Of a stretch of 64,000 nucleotides of DNA, positions 1 to 8,159 are shown piece by piece. The stretch comes from Sphingomonadales bacterium UBA7471. Its GTDB lineage: Bacteria; Pseudomonadota; Alphaproteobacteria; Sphingomonadales; Sphingomonadaceae. Below the pieces are notes generated by a model. That model worked only from the letters and a program-made list of their open reading frames with translations, had not been told where the DNA came from and did no database searches. Each line of letters starts with the position of its first letter. The stretch's first letter is position 1. Position numbers and translations under genes: made by a program. The stretch spans positions 1 through 64,000 of the forward strand of contig DLOZ01000013.1 in NCBI GenBank assembly GCA_002479765.1. The letters are read 5' to 3'.

Positions 1-432
1 GTGCTGACGCTGTCCACGCGCGAACAGCATATCCGCCGTGAAAAGGCGACGTCAAATATCTGCACAAATTCAGGCCTTTGCGCATTGGCCTTCAGCATTC
101 ATCTAACTTTGCTGGGTGAAAAAGGGCTGCGTGGATTGGCGGAACTCAACCACGGCCTAGCGGTTCAAGCCGCCGACCGGCTTTCGCAAATCGCTGGCGT
201 CGAACTCGTCAACGACACATTCTTCAACGAATTCACCTTGAAGCTGCCGAAGGAAGCACGCCCCGTCGTGCGGGCATTGGCCGACCGGAAAGTCTTGGGC
301 GGCGTTTCCTTAGGCCGCTTATATCCCGATGTGGATGCGCTCGCCAATGGTCTGGTCGTCGCGGTCACCGAAGCCGCGACCATGGAGGATGTCGAGACAT
401 TTGCCGCTGCATTGCAGGAGGTGTTGGCATGA
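1..432 (+). CDS. gcvPA: Glycine dehydrogenase (decarboxylating) subunit 1, C-terminal part
   Basis: This is the end of the N-terminal half of the glycine cleavage P-protein, cut by the left edge of the window. The reading frame is open from base 1, so the GTG there is not the true start. The segment TREQHIRREKATSNICTNSG near the beginning is the conserved GcvPA signature. With GcvPB it forms the PLP enzyme that decarboxylates glycine and passes the aminomethyl group to lipoyl-GcvH. Its stop overlaps the gcvPB start by four bases (ATGA), which indicates translational coupling. gcvT and gcvH are probably upstream, outside the window. Confidence 0.95.
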   Translation: MLTLSTREQHIRREKATSNICTNSGLCALAFSIHLTLLGEKGLRGLAELNHGLAVQAADRLSQIAGVELVNDTFFNEFTLKLPKEARPVVRALADRKVLGGVSLGRLYPDVDALANGLVVAVTEAATMEDVETFAAALQEVLA

Positions 433-2000
433 GCACGATCAATCAAAGCGGTTGGAAACCCGAAATGGGCAGTGCGGGCGAAGCCGGACCCGCGACATAT
501 ACCGGCAACAAGGCGCTGATGCTGGAAGAGGCGTTGATTTTCGAAATCGGCACGACCGAAACAACGGGCGTTGATCTGGCCGATGCGCCGAAGGTCACGC
601 CGCGCCTTGGCAATTTGGCCCGCAACCGTGACATCGGCCTTCCCGGCCTGTCTGAACCCGAAACGGTGCGGCATTACACCCGCCTCAGCCGCCAGAATTA
701 TGCCATCGACCTGGGCTTCTTCCCGCTGGGCAGCTGCACCATGAAGCATAATCCGCGGCTCAACGAAAAAGTCGCGCGGATGGAGGGCTTTGCCGATGTC
801 CACCCACTGCAGCCCGTTGAAACGGTGCAAGGCGCATTGGCGGTGATAAACGAGCTGGCGGTTTGGCTGATTAAACTGACCGGCATGCATGGCGTAGCTA
901 TGACACCGAAAGCTGGCGCGCACGGCGAATTGTGCGGTATCCTTGCTATCAAAGCGGCACTCGAAGCACGCGGGGATCCGCGCAGCGTTATCCTCGTCCC
1001 GGAAAGCGCGCATGGCACCAACCCGGCCACGGCGGCCTTTGCCGGTTATGCGGTCGAAAATATCCCGGCCACGTCGGAAGGCCGCGTTGACTTGGCGGCG
1101 CTGAAGGCACGGCTGGGTCCAGATGTTGCGGGCGTGATGATTACCAATCCCAACACCTGCGGCCTGTTCGAACGCGACATGAAAGCCATCTCAGATGCGG
1201 TCCACGCTGCTGGCGGATATGTCTATTGCGATGGCGCAAACTTTAACGCCATTGTCGGCCGGGTGCGCCCGGGTGATCTCGGCATCGATGCCATGCATAT
1301 CAACCTACATAAGACTTTCTCTACCCCGCATGGTGGTGGCGGTCCGGGTTCGGGGCCGGTCGTTTTATCGGAAGCATTGGCACCTTTTGGTCCGTTACCT
1401 TTTACCGAGCGCCACGCAGACGGGCGCTATACGCTGGTCGAAGAGGAAACAGCCAGCGCGCGGCATCCGCACAGCTTCGGCCGCATGGTTGCCTTCCATG
1501 GCCAAATGGGCATGTTCACGCGCGCTTTGTCCTACATCCTGTCGCACGGTGCCGATGGTTTGCGTCAGGTCGCCGAAGACGCAGTGTTGAACGCCAATTA
1601 TATCCTGCGCAGTCTTGAGGATGTGCTTGATGCGCCCTTTGCGCATAGTGGGCCATGTATGCATGAGGCGTTGTTCAGCGATAATGGCTTGGCTGAGGGC
1701 TTTTCAACGCTGGACATCGCCAAGGGCCTGATTGACGAAGGCTATCACCCGATGACGGTCTATTTCCCGCTCGTCGTGCATGGCGCGATGTTGATCGAGC
1801 CGACGGAAACCGAGAGCAAGGCCACGCTTGACCAGTTTATCGGTGCGATGCGCTCGGTCGTGCAACGGGCGAAGGCAGGGGATCCGATGCTGAAATCCGC
1901 ACCACATCACGCGCCACGCCGTCGCCTGGATGAAACCCAAGCCGCGCGTAAGCCCGTGCTCGTGTGGCGCGAACCCGAACAGGCAGTTGCGGCGGAGTGA
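429..2000 (+). CDS. gcvPB: Glycine dehydrogenase (decarboxylating) subunit 2
   Basis: A 523-residue protein, the usual length for the PLP-carrying half of the split P-protein. The PLP-binding lysine is Lys295 in NLHKTFSTPHGGGGPGSGP, and the glycine-rich stretch after it is diagnostic of the family. An earlier conserved block reads LGSCTMKHNPRLNE. It works with GcvPA, GcvH, GcvT and Lpd to cleave glycine into CO2, ammonia and a methylene group on tetrahydrofolate. The start overlaps the gcvPA stop, and the stop overlaps a GTG start of the next gene. The glyA gene, which makes glycine from serine, lies elsewhere in the window and is not linked. Confidence 0.97.
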   Translation: MSTINQSGWKPEMGSAGEAGPATYTGNKALMLEEALIFEIGTTETTGVDLADAPKVTPRLGNLARNRDIGLPGLSEPETVRHYTRLSRQNYAIDLGFFPLGSCTMKHNPRLNEKVARMEGFADVHPLQPVETVQGALAVINELAVWLIKLTGMHGVAMTPKAGAHGELCGILAIKAALEARGDPRSVILVPESAHGTNPATAAFAGYAVENIPATSEGRVDLAALKARLGPDVAGVMITNPNTCGLFERDMKAISDAVHAAGGYVYCDGANFNAIVGRVRPGDLGIDAMHINLHKTFSTPHGGGGPGSGPVVLSEALAPFGPLPFTERHADGRYTLVEEETASARHPHSFGRMVAFHGQMGMFTRALSYILSHGADGLRQVAEDAVLNANYILRSLEDVLDAPFAHSGPCMHEALFSDNGLAEGFSTLDIAKGLIDEGYHPMTVYFPLVVHGAMLIEPTETESKATLDQFIGAMRSVVQRAKAGDPMLKSAPHHAPRRRLDETQAARKPVLVWREPEQAVAAE

Positions 2001-2626
2001 CATCGCCGCAGCCTTTTGTGTTTGAACGCGGCCCCGACGTAAAGCGTCACGCGCCAGCGACCGTGCGTAACCGTGATGTGATTGCGCAAGCGCTTTCGAA
2101 ATTGCTGCCCGACCGCGGGCTCGTGCTCGAAATCGCCAGCGGCACAGGCGAACATGTGGTTCATTTTGCTAAGCTGTTCCCCGCATTGACATGGCAGCCG
2201 ACCGACCCCGATCCGATAGCTGTGGCGTCGATTGAGGCGTGGCGTGCGGACGAGAATGCGGCGAATGTCTTGCCTGCGATGTTGCTGGATGCCGCGTCCG
2301 ACTGGCCCATGACGCATGCCAATGCGGTGCTGTGCATCAATATGGTGCATATCAGCCCATGGGCGGCCACCGTCGGATTGCTGCGCAATGCTGCCCGAGT
2401 GCTTGGCCCGTCCGAACCGCTGTGCATTTATGGGCCATTCCGTCAGCGTGATGTTCCCCTTGCCGACAGCAATGCTGCATTTGATGCCTCATTGCGCCAA
2501 CAAAATCCCGAATGGGGCCTGCGCTCCGTCGAGAATCTCCAAGAAACCGCCGCTGAGAATGGCTTGCGCCTTGACCAGATCGTCGAAATGCCCGCGAACA
2601 ATCTGCTGCTGATATTCCGCGCCTAG
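1997..2626 (+). CDS. DUF938 family SAM-dependent methyltransferase-like protein
   Basis: A protein of about 209 residues of the DUF938 family, a class I methyltransferase fold of unknown substrate. The SAM motif is visible as VLEIASGTGEHVVHFA, followed by the acidic strand end WQPTDPDP. I chose the GTG at 1997, which overlaps the gcvPB stop (GTGA) and has GGCGGAG just upstream. An in-frame ATG at 1964 lies inside gcvPB and would add residues that do not look conserved. The tight coupling suggests co-expression with glycine cleavage, but I know of no functional link. The family is often found as a lone housekeeping gene in proteobacteria. Confidence 0.8.
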   Translation: MTSPQPFVFERGPDVKRHAPATVRNRDVIAQALSKLLPDRGLVLEIASGTGEHVVHFAKLFPALTWQPTDPDPIAVASIEAWRADENAANVLPAMLLDAASDWPMTHANAVLCINMVHISPWAATVGLLRNAARVLGPSEPLCIYGPFRQRDVPLADSNAAFDASLRQQNPEWGLRSVENLQETAAENGLRLDQIVEMPANNLLLIFRA

Positions 2627-2635
2627 GTCCTGACC

Positions 2636-3811
2636 CTAGCCAGTCAAATCGGTCCGCTCGATTTTGGCGATGGGTGAGCGCTGGCGGATACGCGTTCCGG
2701 TCACGTCATTTTCATATTGCGCGGTGAGCGAATAACGCTCGATGGCGTAAATCCCGGGCGTCGCACCGTCTTTCTCCGCCTTTAACGGCGCATAAATGCG
2801 GGTTTTAATCGATTTTAGGACAACGTCGGTCCAATCAGTGCCACCTTCGTTGCGCAAGATTTCGGGTTCATCCACCTTGCCGTCGGCGCCAATCCAGAAA
2901 CCAATATCGACCCAGCGTTTTTCAACGACCTGTGTGCCGATCCGGTTGAGGTCGCTGCCACCGGCCATCGCGCGGGCGGCCTGTGCCTCGTTCATTTCAA
3001 TCGGCTTGGAATGCAACAGGACGGGTCGTTCTGTGCCACCCATCGCGGCATAACGGGCAATCAGCTTGTCGGTGGTTTCGTTGTTACCGCTGTTGCGGTC
3101 CATGCGTGATTTCAGGACTTCTGCGACAATCTTGAATTGCTCGGCCCCGCCTGTGGGTTCTTTCAAGAATAGGTCAATCGCGTCGGTGGCGTCTTTGCGG
3201 CGAAATGCCGTCTTCTCGGTTTCCGCGCGCTGCACCCGCAAAGACAGGTCACGCAGACGGCCAATCGCCGCAATTTGGGGAAGGCCAGCGGCCAGTGCGC
3301 GGCGTTCGATTTCCAGATATTTGTCGCTGGCTTCTTCCAGATAGCCAAGCTTCAAACGCGAATCCGCGACTTCAATTTCCGCGCCAAAAACACGAAAGTC
3401 ATTGGGCTTAAGCGCGCCTTTCAATGTGTCGCGCATATCGAGCACAGACAGCCGATAAATATCGGATTCGCCCAAATGTGCCGCGACATTTCCGTTTGCG
3501 CGCAGCAAATCCGAAACTTCGATCGGGAACTGTGTTTTATGTTTGCGATTGCGGCCAAGGGCGTTTGCCAAAGTGGCGCGCGCATTGCGATAGTCGCCTT
3601 CGACAAATTGGTTTTCCGCATGCGCCAGCGTCGCTTTAATATCCTGATCAGGTGGGCATTTGCGCGCAAGGCAAGCTTTCAGATCCGCTTCTGTATCCTT
3701 CAACGAACGCGCTGTGACAACGATTTCGCGTTTCGAGTCATTCTGCGCCGCAGCAGGGATGCTGACCCCAGCCAGCAAAAGAACAGCAGTCAGTTGAAAC
3801 ATTTTCGGCAT
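2636..3811 (-). CDS. Secreted protein with TonB C-terminal-like domain
   Basis: A protein of 391 residues from the ATG at 3811, which is preceded by GCGAGGATTCTCTC as a ribosome site. The reading frame extends upstream to 4072, but those codons run under the divergent gene and are not conserved-looking. Residues 1-21 form a signal peptide ending AAAQ. The middle, roughly residues 55-240, is helical and alanine/leucine-rich like tetratricopeptide repeats. The last 100 residues resemble a TonB C-terminal fold: VDIGFWIGADGKVDEP, then WTDVVLKSIKTRIYAPLK. No N-terminal membrane anchor or proline-rich span follows, so it is not a canonical TonB. Many sphingomonads carry such secreted proteins; the function is unknown. 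Confidence 0.7.
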   Translation of the reverse strand: MPKMFQLTAVLLLAGVSIPAAAQNDSKREIVVTARSLKDTEADLKACLARKCPPDQDIKATLAHAENQFVEGDYRNARATLANALGRNRKHKTQFPIEVSDLLRANGNVAAHLGESDIYRLSVLDMRDTLKGALKPNDFRVFGAEIEVADSRLKLGYLEEASDKYLEIERRALAAGLPQIAAIGRLRDLSLRVQRAETEKTAFRRKDATDAIDLFLKEPTGGAEQFKIVAEVLKSRMDRNSGNNETTDKLIARYAAMGGTERPVLLHSKPIEMNEAQAARAMAGGSDLNRIGTQVVEKRWVDIGFWIGADGKVDEPEILRNEGGTDWTDVVLKSIKTRIYAPLKAEKDGATPGIYAIERYSLTAQYENDVTGTRIRQRSPIAKIERTDLTG

Positions 3812-3936
3812 GAGAGAATCCTCGCATTCAAAGGGGGGGACTGAGACGTAATCCGTTTGTTGACAACTGGCTATAATCTCTCGACAAAAAGCATCAGGGC
3901 CGCTGCCAAACGCGGCCCGATCTTGGGAGAGATGAT

Positions 3937-5496
3937 ATGGCGGTGGCCGATTTCGACATACTGACCTTTGACGGGTTTCTAACCCTTTGGGCAAAGGATC
4001 GCCCCGATGGGCCGGCTCTGTCGCAAGATGACCGCACGTTGACATATGGCGGGCTCGAAGAACATACCGCAAAAATTGCGTCGATGCTGATGGCTATGGG
4101 CCTTAAAAAAGGCGACCGCATTGCGTGGATTGGCAAAAATAGCGACCTGTATTTCTCGCTGTTTTACGGCGCGGCACGCGTTGGTATCGTTATGGTGCCG
4201 ATTGGCTGGCGGCTTGCCCCTGCTGAATGGGCGTATATTGCGAAAGACACCGGCGCGCGCGTTTTGTTTGCGGGGCAGGGGTTTGATGCGGGCGTTCATG
4301 CACTTGCCAAAGACGTTCCGGGTGTTGAGCATGTCATCGCCGAAGATGATGCGCGACGGATGATCGATGCGACACCGCGCGCTGCGTTTGAACCCGCTGG
4401 AGCCGATGATGCCGCGCTGCAGCTTTACACATCAGGGACGACGGGTAATCCGAAGGGCGCGGTGCTGTCGAACCGCAACCTGTTTGCCCTGCGCAAGCAT
4501 TCTGCCGATTCCGAACATGCCTATACCAAATGGGAGGATGATGAAGTCGTCCTGATCGCCATGCCTTGCGCGCATATTGGCGGGACGGGGCTTGGCATCA
4601 TGGCACTTGCCTCTGGCTTGCCGGGGTTGGTTCAGGCTGAATTTTCGCCGGATGCGGTTTTTGATGCGATCGAAAAAGGCGGCGCGACGCGGTTGTTCAT
4701 TGTGCCTGCCGCCTTGCAAATGATGGTCAATCACCCGCGCTGCCGTTCGGTGGATTACAGTCGTCTGAAATATATCCTCTACGGTGCGGCGCCGATTCCG
4801 CTTGAGCTGCTGCGGCAATCTATGGATGTGTTCAACGCGCAGTTCATGCAAGTCTATGGCATGACCGAAACGACCGGCACAATCTGCATGCTGCCGCCCG
4901 AAGACCATGACCCCAATGGCAACAAGCGGATGCGGTCGGCCGGAAAGCCGTTGCCCGGCGTTGATCTGCGCATTGTCGATGGCGCGGGCAATGACATGCC
5001 GATGGGAGAGGTCGGTGAAGTATGGACGCGGTCTTCGAACAATATGGTCGGCTATTGGAATTTGCCCGACGCAACCAAAGGCACGGTCGCCGACGGCGGC
5101 TGGATAAAAACGGGTGATGCCGGATATCTGGATGAAGACGGCTATTTATACATTCACGACCGCGTCAAAGACATGATCATCACCGGTGGCGAAAATGTTT
5201 ACCCTGCTGAGGTCGAGAGCGCGATTTACGGCCACCCCGATGTGCTGGAAGTCGCCGTTATCGGCGTGCCAGACGCCAAATGGGGCGAGGCGGTGAAGGC
5301 TGTCTGTGTGCCCAAACCCGGCGCGCAGGTTGATGTTGAAAGCGTGATGAACTGGGCCCGCGAACGTATCGCAGGGTTCAAGGTGCCGCGCTCGGTGGAT
5401 GTCATCGAAGCCCTGCCGCGCAACGCATCGGGCAAGATTTTGCGCAAGGATTTACGCGCACCTTATTGGGCGGGATATGACCGGCAGGTAAATTAA
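3937..5496 (+). CDS. Acyl-CoA synthetase (AMP-forming, ANL superfamily)
   Basis: A 519-residue acid:CoA ligase. The phosphate-binding loop is LYTSGTTGNPKG at about residues 162-173. The adenine-site motif is MQVYGMTETTG and the hinge is KTGDAGYLDEDGYLYIHDR. The core GGENVYPAEVE follows, and the C-terminal catalytic lysine motif is PRNASGKILRKDLR. It activates a carboxylic acid to its CoA thioester through an acyl-AMP. It resembles FadD3- and medium/long-chain-type ligases, but the substrate cannot be read from the sequence. GGAGAG sits just upstream of the ATG. It is transcribed divergently from the TonB-C-like gene, with 125 bases between them. It is not adjacent to the catabolic operon at 20461-28867, although it could serve it. 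Confidence 0.9.
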   Translation: MAVADFDILTFDGFLTLWAKDRPDGPALSQDDRTLTYGGLEEHTAKIASMLMAMGLKKGDRIAWIGKNSDLYFSLFYGAARVGIVMVPIGWRLAPAEWAYIAKDTGARVLFAGQGFDAGVHALAKDVPGVEHVIAEDDARRMIDATPRAAFEPAGADDAALQLYTSGTTGNPKGAVLSNRNLFALRKHSADSEHAYTKWEDDEVVLIAMPCAHIGGTGLGIMALASGLPGLVQAEFSPDAVFDAIEKGGATRLFIVPAALQMMVNHPRCRSVDYSRLKYILYGAAPIPLELLRQSMDVFNAQFMQVYGMTETTGTICMLPPEDHDPNGNKRMRSAGKPLPGVDLRIVDGAGNDMPMGEVGEVWTRSSNNMVGYWNLPDATKGTVADGGWIKTGDAGYLDEDGYLYIHDRVKDMIITGGENVYPAEVESAIYGHPDVLEVAVIGVPDAKWGEAVKAVCVPKPGAQVDVESVMNWARERIAGFKVPRSVDVIEALPRNASGKILRKDLRAPYWAGYDRQVN

Positions 5497-5509
5497 GCCT
5501 GTCGGCTTA
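5494..5509. terminator. Short hairpin across two convergent stop codons
   Basis: TAAGCC-TGTC-GGCTTA is a perfect 6-bp stem with a 4-base loop. Its left arm contains the stop of the acyl-CoA synthetase and its right arm the stop of ugd. It may act as a weak bidirectional terminator between the convergent genes. No T-tract follows on either strand, so this is tentative. Confidence 0.35.
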
Positions 5510-6808
5510 GCGCCCGACGCTGACATAATTGAACCCTGCGGCCTGTGCTTCTTCCGGACGATAGATGTTGCGCAGGTCGACGAGCACGTCGCCTGCCATC
5601 GCGGCATGGAGCTTTTTGAGGTCCAACGCGCGATAGGCGTCCCACTCCGTCACTAACGCCACGGCATGCGCGTCTTGCGCTGCGCTGTAGGCGCTGGCGG
5701 TCATCACCACGTCGGGCAAGATCTTCGCGGCCTCCTCCATACCTTCGGGATCATGGGCGTGCACGATAGCGCCGGCATCCAGCAGCGTCTGGACAATCGC
5801 AATCGACGGCGCATCGCGCATATCGTCGGTATTGGGTTTGAACGTCAGACCAAGCAACCCAACCTTCATGCCGCGCACATCACCGCCCAAGGCGTTGATG
5901 ATTTTGCGGCCCATCGCACGCTTGCGAAGGTCATTTGCCTGAACGACCGCTTCCACCACGCGAACGGGGGTTTCATTGTCCTGCGCGGTTTTGAGCAAGG
6001 CCAGCGTGTCTTTTGGAAAGCAGCTGCCCCCATAGCCGGGCCCTGCATGCAGGAACTTTGGCCCAATGCGGTTATCCAAGCCAATGCCGCGCGAGACGTC
6101 TTGCACATTGGCACCTAGTTTCTCGCACAGATCGGCCATTTCGTTGATGAAGGTGATCTTGGTCGCGAGAAATGCGTTTGCGGCATATTTGATCAGCTCA
6201 GACGAACGGCGGCTGGTGAACAGCAAGGGTGATTCATTCAGGAACAAGGGACGGTAAATCGCGCGCATCACATCGCGGGCCCATTCGACATCGCTGCCCA
6301 CAACAATGCGGTCGGGGCGTTTGAAGTCACCAATGGCCGCGCCTTCGCGCAAGAATTCCGGGTTTGAAACAACCGCAAATTCTAGGTTAGGGCTGGTTTC
6401 GCGAATGATGCGCTCAACCTCGTCACCTGTGCCCACCGGAACCGTGGACTTCGTCACAACAACCGTGCCGGGATCAATTGCGCGCGCCAACTCTTCGGCT
6501 GCGGCATAGACATAGCTTAAGTCCGCATGGCCATCGCCGCGGCGTGACGGTGTGCCAACGGCGATGAAGATCGCACCGCATCCTTTGACTGATTGCATGA
6601 CATCGGTTGAAAAGCTCAAACGTCCGGCATCGACATTGGTCTTGACCAAAGCATCAAGCCCCGGTTCGTAAATCGGCATGATATTGGCGTTCAGGCGCGC
6701 TATCTTGCTCTCATCCTTGTCGACACAGACAACTTCATGCCCGAAATCTGCAAAACATGCGCCAGATACAAGCCCAACATAGCCCGAACCGATCATTGCG
6801 ATTTTCAT
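5507..6808 (-). CDS. ugd: UDP-glucose 6-dehydrogenase
   Basis: A 433-residue protein. The N-terminal NAD-binding motif is MKIAMIGSGYVGLVSGACFA. The catalytic cysteine is Cys263 in GYGGSCFPKDT, and the conserved VGTPSRRGDGHADLSYV and STVPVGTG segments are present. It oxidises UDP-glucose to UDP-glucuronate in two NAD-dependent steps, giving a precursor for exopolysaccharide or LPS sugars. The next gene upstream on the same strand is a UDP-GlcNAc 2-epimerase, so the pair probably supplies nucleotide sugars for a surface polysaccharide. No glycosyltransferase is adjacent. The length and spacing of motifs fit UDP-glucose rather than UDP-ManNAc dehydrogenase. Confidence 0.93.
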   Translation of the reverse strand: MKIAMIGSGYVGLVSGACFADFGHEVVCVDKDESKIARLNANIMPIYEPGLDALVKTNVDAGRLSFSTDVMQSVKGCGAIFIAVGTPSRRGDGHADLSYVYAAAEELARAIDPGTVVVTKSTVPVGTGDEVERIIRETSPNLEFAVVSNPEFLREGAAIGDFKRPDRIVVGSDVEWARDVMRAIYRPLFLNESPLLFTSRRSSELIKYAANAFLATKITFINEMADLCEKLGANVQDVSRGIGLDNRIGPKFLHAGPGYGGSCFPKDTLALLKTAQDNETPVRVVEAVVQANDLRKRAMGRKIINALGGDVRGMKVGLLGLTFKPNTDDMRDAPSIAIVQTLLDAGAIVHAHDPEGMEEAAKILPDVVMTASAYSAAQDAHAVALVTEWDAYRALDLKKLHAAMAGDVLVDLRNIYRPEEAQAAGFNYVSVGR

Positions 6809-6910
6809 TACGATTCCCTTTTGGATGCCAATGCCGATTGCTCGCGCCTTATGACTTTATCATGACAGGAACAAGTCTTGCGTCGGCATGTTCAGCCGAC
6901 CACGCATATG

Positions 6911-8041
6911 TCAGGCTGCTCTACGACGAGCATGATCGATGATTCCCGCTATACGCTGGCTTGCGTGACCATCCCCGAATGGATTGTGCGCGCGGGCCAT
7001 CGCTGAATAGGCGGCATCGCTGTCCAAAAGTGTGCAAATTTCGGCAATGATGCGGTCTTTATCGGTGCCGATTAGCTTGGCTGTGCCCGCTGCGACGCCT
7101 TCGGGGCGCTCGGTGGTGTCGCGCATGACCAACACCGGTTTTCCAAGCGCTGGAGCCTCTTCCTGAACGCCGCCGCTGTCGGTTAACATGATGTGCGATA
7201 GCGACAGCAAGCGGGCAAAGTTGGGATAGTCCAGCGGTTCAATTATCGCGACATTGGGCAGATCGCCCAGCGCGGCTTCCATGACTGCCTGCACATTTGG
7301 GTTCATATGCACGGGGAAGATGCACGCCACATCGTCCCGCGCCGCAATCACCCGAATGGCCGCTGCGATATTGTCCATGCCATCGCCGAAATTCTCCCGC
7401 CGGTGCGTTGTGATGCCAATGATTTTTCGCCCCCGGAACCGCTCTTCATATGGCGCAAGTTTTGCTGCCAATGCCGGGTTTTGCGCGATGCGATCGGTTA
7501 CCCAATGCAGCGCATCAACCCCTGTGTTGCCGGTAACGTAAACATTTTTGGGCGAAACCGCCTCTGCGGTAAGCGCAGCCGCAGACACAGCGGTTGGCGC
7601 GAAATGCTGATCCGCAATCGACCCGATAATCTTGCGGTTCACTTCTTCGGGCCAAGGCTGGCGGATATTGTTACTGCGCAAACCCGCTTCGACATGGCTC
7701 ACGGGAATTTGGCGATAATAAGCGGCGAGTGCGCCAACCATGGCGGTTGCGGTATCGCCTTGGACGATCACACGGTCCGGTTTTGAGGTATCGAGCACGC
7801 CGCCAATAGCCTCCAACAAGCGCGCTGTGAGCGCATCAAGCGACTGCCCAGGTTGCATGAGGTCGAGGTCATAATCCGGAACGATGCCGCTGATGGCCAG
7901 CACTTGATCCAGCATCTGCCGGTGTTGCGCGCTCACCATAACTTCAGTGTGCATGTCAGAGTAAGCCGCTAACGCATTGACCACAGGAAATAATTTTATG
8001 GCTTCTGGCCGCGTGCCAAAGATAACCATATTCTTATGCAT
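6911..8041 (-). CDS. wecB: UDP-N-acetylglucosamine 2-epimerase (non-hydrolysing)
   Basis: A 376-residue enzyme of the WecB/MnaA family that interconverts UDP-GlcNAc and UDP-ManNAc. The start reads MHKNMVIFGTRPEAIKLFPV, the family signature. VQGDTATAMVGALAAYY, VSHVEAGLRSN, ITTHRRENFGDG and LTDSGGVQEEAPALGKPVL are the conserved blocks that line the UDP site. It is likely co-transcribed with ugd, with a 102-base gap. No UDP-ManNAc dehydrogenase is adjacent, so the fate of UDP-ManNAc is not shown here. Confidence in the family is high; its polysaccharide is unknown. Confidence 0.93.
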   Translation of the reverse strand: MHKNMVIFGTRPEAIKLFPVVNALAAYSDMHTEVMVSAQHRQMLDQVLAISGIVPDYDLDLMQPGQSLDALTARLLEAIGGVLDTSKPDRVIVQGDTATAMVGALAAYYRQIPVSHVEAGLRSNNIRQPWPEEVNRKIIGSIADQHFAPTAVSAAALTAEAVSPKNVYVTGNTGVDALHWVTDRIAQNPALAAKLAPYEERFRGRKIIGITTHRRENFGDGMDNIAAAIRVIAARDDVACIFPVHMNPNVQAVMEAALGDLPNVAIIEPLDYPNFARLLSLSHIMLTDSGGVQEEAPALGKPVLVMRDTTERPEGVAAGTAKLIGTDKDRIIAEICTLLDSDAAYSAMARAHNPFGDGHASQRIAGIIDHARRRAA

Positions 8042-8159
8042 GTCGGGGTCCTGCAGTCGATACGCCTGTGCAGGTGGCCATCTAATCCGAATATGTTAAG
8101 AAGTGACGAAGTCACAGCGTCAAAGGGCGGGCCCATTGGGAGCCCCCTTGCGGTAACCG

